DNA from: Streptomyces sp. NBC_01314
GTDB taxonomy: Bacteria; Actinomycetota; Actinomycetes; Streptomycetales; Streptomycetaceae
Reading direction: 5' to 3'
Assembly: GCF_041435215.1 (NCBI RefSeq)
Contig: NZ_CP108394.1
Span: 2,604,001-2,668,000, forward strand
Length of the DNA: 64,000 nucleotides
Part shown: in pieces, positions 60,915 to 64,000 of the stretch
Position numbering within the stretch: the first letter of the stretch is position 1
Layout of the letters: each line of letters begins with the position of its first letter
Program-made: the position numbers and the translations under genes
Notes under the pieces: generated by a model
Databases searched by the model: none
Told to the model about the DNA's origin: nothing
The model's input: only the letters and a program-made list of their open reading frames with translations

Positions 60915-63338
60915 CTAGAGGGCGGTCAGCGCCGGGAACACGGCGGTGGCGGAGTCGTTCAGCTCGGCCCACACCGTCTTGCCCTGGCGGGCCCGACGGG
61001 TTCCCCAGTGCTCGGCGAGCTGGGCGACCAGGAGGAGACCCCGCCCGCCCTCGTCGAAGACACGGGCGCGGCGCAGGTGCGGGGTGGTCCCGCCGGAGTC
61101 CGAGACCTCGCACATGAGGGTGCGGTCGTGGATGAGGCGCAGCCGGACGGGAGGCCGGCCGTAGCGGATGGCGTTCGTGACGAGTTCGCTGACCACCAGC
61201 TCGGCGGTGAACTCCAGCTCCTCCAGGCCCCAGTCGCTCAGCTGCCGGGTGACGTTCACCCTTGCCCTCGCGACGGCGGCGGGTTCGGCCTCCAGGTCCC
61301 AGGTGGCGACCTGGCCCGCGCCGAGGGCCCGGGTCCGCGCCAGGAGCAGGGCTACGTCGTCGGGCGGCCTGGCGGGCAGCAGGGTTTCGAGTACGGCGTC
61401 GCAGGTGGCCTCCAGGGAGGGGGCGGGCCGGGCGAGGGCGTCGCGGAGCCGGGACAGGCCCGCGCCGATGTCGTGGTCCCGTGCCTCGATCAGACCGTCG
61501 GTGTAGAGCGCGAGCAGGCTGCCCTCGGGCAGTTCGATCTCCGCCGCCTCGAACGGCAGCCCGCCCAGGCCGAGCGGCGGCCCCGGGGGCAGGTCCAGGA
61601 TGTCGACGGTGCCGTCCGCCCTCACCACGGCGGGCAGCACATGCCCCGCGCGGGCGAGGGTGCAGCGGCGCGAGACGGGGTCGTACACGGCGTAGAGGCA
61701 GGTGGCACCGATGTCCCCGCCTCCTCCGGCGGCGGCTTCGGCCGCTTCCGTGGCGGCGTCCGCGGTGGCTTCCGCGGCTCCGGTGTCCCGGGCGGCGGCG
61801 GAGGGTGCCGTGTCCGTGTCCATGACGGCCCCGGCGTCGTCGTCCGCGCCGTTCTCCTCCGCCTCGGCGGCCAGGCGGATCACCACGTCGTCCAGATGGG
61901 TGAGGAGTTCGTCGGGCGGCAGGTCGATGTCGGCCAGGGTGCGTACGGCGGTCCTGAGGCGACCCATCGTGGCGGCGGCGTGGATGCCGTGGCCCACGAC
62001 GTCACCCACGACGAGGGCGACCCTGGCCCCGGAGAGCGGAATGACGTCGTACCAGTCGCCGCCCACACCGCCGTGGGCGTCGGCGGGGAGGTAGCGGAAG
62101 GCGACGTCGACGGCGGACTGCCTCGGGGTGCGGCGCGGGAGCAGGCTGTGCTGCAGGGTGAGGGCGGTGGCGCGGGCGTGGGTGTAGCGGCGGGCGTTGT
62201 CCACGGCGACCGCCGCCCGCGCCGCGATCTCCTGGGCCAGCAGCAGATCCTCGTCGTCGAACGCGGCGGGGTTGTGGTCCCGGCAGAACTGCGCGACCCC
62301 GAGGGTGGCGCCCCGGGCACGCAACGGCACCACCAGCGTGGAGTGGACCGGGTGGGCACGGCCGACGGGACTCCCGTCCACGGCCGCCCGGCCCCTGTCC
62401 ACGGCACGGTCACCATCGGCACGCCCGACATCGCCACCGCCCACAGCGTCAGCGCTGCCCGCGCCCCTGTCGCCCTTCCCGGCACACGCACCGGTCGCAG
62501 GCTCCGGGGTCTCGTGCGGTCCTCGGCGACGGCCGTCGAGACGGTGCCTGGTCGGCTGGCCCGTCGTCAGGGCGCGGGCCGCTGGTGAATCCGGCGGGAA
62601 GGTGTGGGGTTGCGGGCGGGCGGGCTCCGGCGCCCGGTCGGGGTGGGCGGCCGAACGCTGGGCGACCCGGTGGAGTACGGGCGGTGCGAGGGGGTCGTCC
62701 GCCGGGGTGTCGTGCCCGTTGAGCGCGGAGTCGAGCAGGTCGACGGTGACGAGGTCGGCGAAGTGCTCGGTGGCGAAGTCGGCCAGCTCCTGGGTGGTGC
62801 GGGCGATGTCCAGGGTGGTGCCGATGCGCATGCTCGCCTCGTTCACCATCGACAGCCGCCACCGCAGTCGCCGGTCCCGCTCCTCCTCGTACGCCACGAC
62901 GCCCTGCTCGGAGGTGCGGTCCACGTACCCCGTCGCCGTGGCGATCAGGCTGCGCGTGGCCTCGCTGATCAGGGCCGCGTCGTCGGTGCGCCGGGCCATC
63001 TCTTCGAGCAGGCGGTCGAGGAGGATGCCCTGGGCGAGCCGGAAGGCCCGCAGCACCGCGCTGACGGGGATACCGTGCCGGGCGACGCGGCGGACGCGCT
63101 CCAGTTCGGTCGCGGGTACCTCGATGCCGCCCGGGTCGACGCCGTACCGGAGGGCGGACAGCACCGCGACGACGTGCTCGGCGACGCTCTCCGAGACCCT
63201 GGCGTCGGGGCGCTCCCACAGCTCGGGCATCTCGTGGCGCAGGCACTGCTCCACCTCGCCGATCAGCACGTCCGCCCTCGGGACGAGCTCACGCGCGACT
63301 CGGGACACGAGACCGTCAGCCGTGGAGTCCACAGTCAC
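60915..63338 (-). CDS. SpoIIE-type phosphatase with RsbRD-like, GAF and HATPase domains
   Basis: About 807 residues from the GTG at 63338; start codon choice is uncertain. N-terminal RsbRD-like helical domain (residues ~8-150: ELVPRADVLIGEVEQC, VSAVLRAFRLAQGILLDRL). A GAF domain follows (LADFATEHFADLVTVDLLDS... LVVPLRARGATLGVAQF), split by a ~110-residue Arg/Gly/Ala-rich insert. Then a SpoIIE PP2C phosphatase (GGDWYDVIPL, VVGDVVGHGIHAA, DDVALLL) with an Ala/Asp-rich insert, and a C-terminal RsbW-like HATPase (ELVVSELVTNAIRYG). Such proteins control anti-sigma/antagonist switches of stress sigma factors. No sigma gene lies beside it. Confidence 0.9.
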   Translation of the reverse strand: MTVDSTADGLVSRVARELVPRADVLIGEVEQCLRHEMPELWERPDARVSESVAEHVVAVLSALRYGVDPGGIEVPATELERVRRVARHGIPVSAVLRAFRLAQGILLDRLLEEMARRTDDAALISEATRSLIATATGYVDRTSEQGVVAYEEERDRRLRWRLSMVNEASMRIGTTLDIARTTQELADFATEHFADLVTVDLLDSALNGHDTPADDPLAPPVLHRVAQRSAAHPDRAPEPARPQPHTFPPDSPAARALTTGQPTRHRLDGRRRGPHETPEPATGACAGKGDRGAGSADAVGGGDVGRADGDRAVDRGRAAVDGSPVGRAHPVHSTLVVPLRARGATLGVAQFCRDHNPAAFDDEDLLLAQEIAARAAVAVDNARRYTHARATALTLQHSLLPRRTPRQSAVDVAFRYLPADAHGGVGGDWYDVIPLSGARVALVVGDVVGHGIHAAATMGRLRTAVRTLADIDLPPDELLTHLDDVVIRLAAEAEENGADDDAGAVMDTDTAPSAAARDTGAAEATADAATEAAEAAAGGGGDIGATCLYAVYDPVSRRCTLARAGHVLPAVVRADGTVDILDLPPGPPLGLGGLPFEAAEIELPEGSLLALYTDGLIEARDHDIGAGLSRLRDALARPAPSLEATCDAVLETLLPARPPDDVALLLARTRALGAGQVATWDLEAEPAAVARARVNVTRQLSDWGLEELEFTAELVVSELVTNAIRYGRPPVRLRLIHDRTLMCEVSDSGGTTPHLRRARVFDEGGRGLLLVAQLAEHWGTRRARQGKTVWAELNDSATAVFPALTAL

Positions 63339-63389
63339 GACGGTACGCCGAACACGCGCCCACACCCCACCGCCGGCCCGCGGACGCCG

Positions 63390-63821
63390 TCAGCCGATCG
63401 CGGCGCCGTACACGTGGTCGACCGTCAGGGTGATGAGGACCCGGCGGTCGGAGACCATCACCGAGCGGTACTCGTCCCAGTCCGGGTGCTCCCCGGCGGC
63501 TGCGCGGTAGTAGTCCACCAGGGCCTGGACCTCCGGGCCCTCGGGGTCGGTGCCCGGTCCGGTGAGGTGGACCGTGCCCTCGGCCGTGGCCCAGGACATG
63601 CCGTCGGCGCTGGTCACCTCCAGTGCGGCGCGCGGGTCCCGGCGCAGGTTGGTGGTCTTGGCGGTCGCCTCGGTGGTGGAGATGCGGATGACTCCGGCCT
63701 CCTCGTCGTAGGAGGGCATGACGGGCGACAGCTGGGGGCGGCCGTCCGCCTTGAGGGTGGCGAGGACACCGAGCCGGCTCTTCGCCAGCAGGGCACGCGG
63801 GTTGAACGAAGTGGCGGTCAT
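63390..63821 (-). CDS. PPOX-class F420-dependent oxidoreductase-like protein
   Basis: 143 residues. FNPRALLAKSRLGVLATLKA, DGRPQLSPVMPSYDEEAGVI, TTNLRRDPRAALEVTS and YRSVMVSDRRVLITLTVDHV match TIGR03618-type actinobacterial PPOX proteins, which bind F420. These reduce small molecules or protect against oxidants. It is distinct from the PPOX protein at 45531-45956. Convergent gap to the phosphatase ~50 nt. Confidence 0.9.
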   Translation of the reverse strand: MTATSFNPRALLAKSRLGVLATLKADGRPQLSPVMPSYDEEAGVIRISTTEATAKTTNLRRDPRAALEVTSADGMSWATAEGTVHLTGPGTDPEGPEVQALVDYYRAAAGEHPDWDEYRSVMVSDRRVLITLTVDHVYGAAIG

Positions 63822-63967
63822 ACGACAATCATCGACCCTCGCATGGGATCCAGGGCCCCACCGCCCACCTCATGCCCCCGGACCGGTCCTCCTCCCTGGC
63901 TCTTACCCGGGGCCGGTTATTGTGACGAGGCGAATCGAACGTACGCAGGGTTGGCGGAGGGCACGTG

Positions 63968-64000
63968 GTGTCGGACGTAGGGCGGCTCGTCGCCGGGCGC
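63968..64000 (+). CDS. Start of a probable serine/threonine protein kinase (cut by window edge)
   Basis: Eleven codons (VSDVGRLVAGR) from a GTG preceded by GGAGGG; GTG 63965 is also possible. The opening GRLVAGR is the usual N-terminus of Streptomyces Ser/Thr kinases before the RYRL segment. The kinase core lies outside the window, so the call rests on this short motif. Confidence 0.45.
   Translation, partial: MSDVGRLVAGR

Overview
The window looks like chromosome of a Streptomyces or close relative. The DNA is very GC-rich, third codon positions are almost all G/C, GTG starts behind GGAG-type ribosome sites are common, and the gene content is typical: an XlnA-type xylanase with a ricin-like domain, LAL and GAF-LuxR regulators, a secreted trypsin, a SpoIIE/RsbRD phosphatase, F420/PPOX-type oxidases and a PaaX regulator. 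There is no rRNA, tRNA or CRISPR array, and no polyketide or peptide synthetase. Intact metabolic, transport and regulatory genes are mixed with an unusually large number of broken genes and IS fragments (about 18 remnants), as expected of an accessory or chromosome-arm region.

1-13.5 kb: two translationally coupled acyl-CoA synthetase genes (-) face a GAF-LuxR regulator across a perfect palindrome. Next come a large LAL regulator, a secreted trypsin and, converging on it, an AlkZ-like winged-helix protein, with a long terminator hairpin between. A remnant of a small winged-helix protein follows. Then a redox set (SnoaL-like protein, old yellow enzyme, SDR) faces a TetR regulator with two operator-like sites.

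13.5-22.5 kb: a hemicellulose-degradation locus. A GH10 xylanase and a feruloyl-esterase-like enzyme form an operon (-), facing a GH62 arabinofuranosidase (+). All three carry ricin-type lectin domains. The 0.9-kb region between them holds a 26-bp perfect palindrome, two CGAAACATTCG-type boxes and three 23-bp tandem repeats. A metallophosphoesterase and remnants of GntR, LAL and winged-helix genes follow.

22.6-30.5 kb: alpha/beta hydrolase, EthD-like protein, enoyl-CoA hydratase, HSL-type esterase and hemerythrin protein, then a very large TnpB-like RuvC nuclease of about 711 codons whose right flank abuts the 3' end of a broken XRE regulator gene.

30.9-43.9 kb: a three-subunit Tat-exported molybdenum hydroxylase with its XdhC maturation factor, followed directly by a moaA gene reduced to its two ends, fragments of ISAs1 and IS110 transposases, and then two paralogous drug-efflux MFS genes around a zinc alcohol dehydrogenase and an intact XRE regulator. 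Fragments of XdhC, SDR and a phosphotransferase lie between. The repeated modules suggest past duplication and recombination.

43.9-50.6 kb: GNAT, a MarR regulator with a likely target operon (VOC, SnoaL-like and PPOX proteins), a radical SAM protein, HxlR and BTAD remnants, and an IS200/IS605 element whose tnpB is intact but whose tnpA is split by a 33-bp palindromic insertion.

50.7-64 kb: SulP transporter, MBL hydrolase, two alpha/beta hydrolases, a double-VOC protein, an SDR, an MHS-type MFS transporter, a PaaX regulator, an 807-codon stress phosphatase, a PPOX protein, and the first codons of what is probably a Ser/Thr kinase.

Coordinates come from reading the sequence. Start codons were chosen by ribosome site and family alignment from memory. 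No database search was possible.
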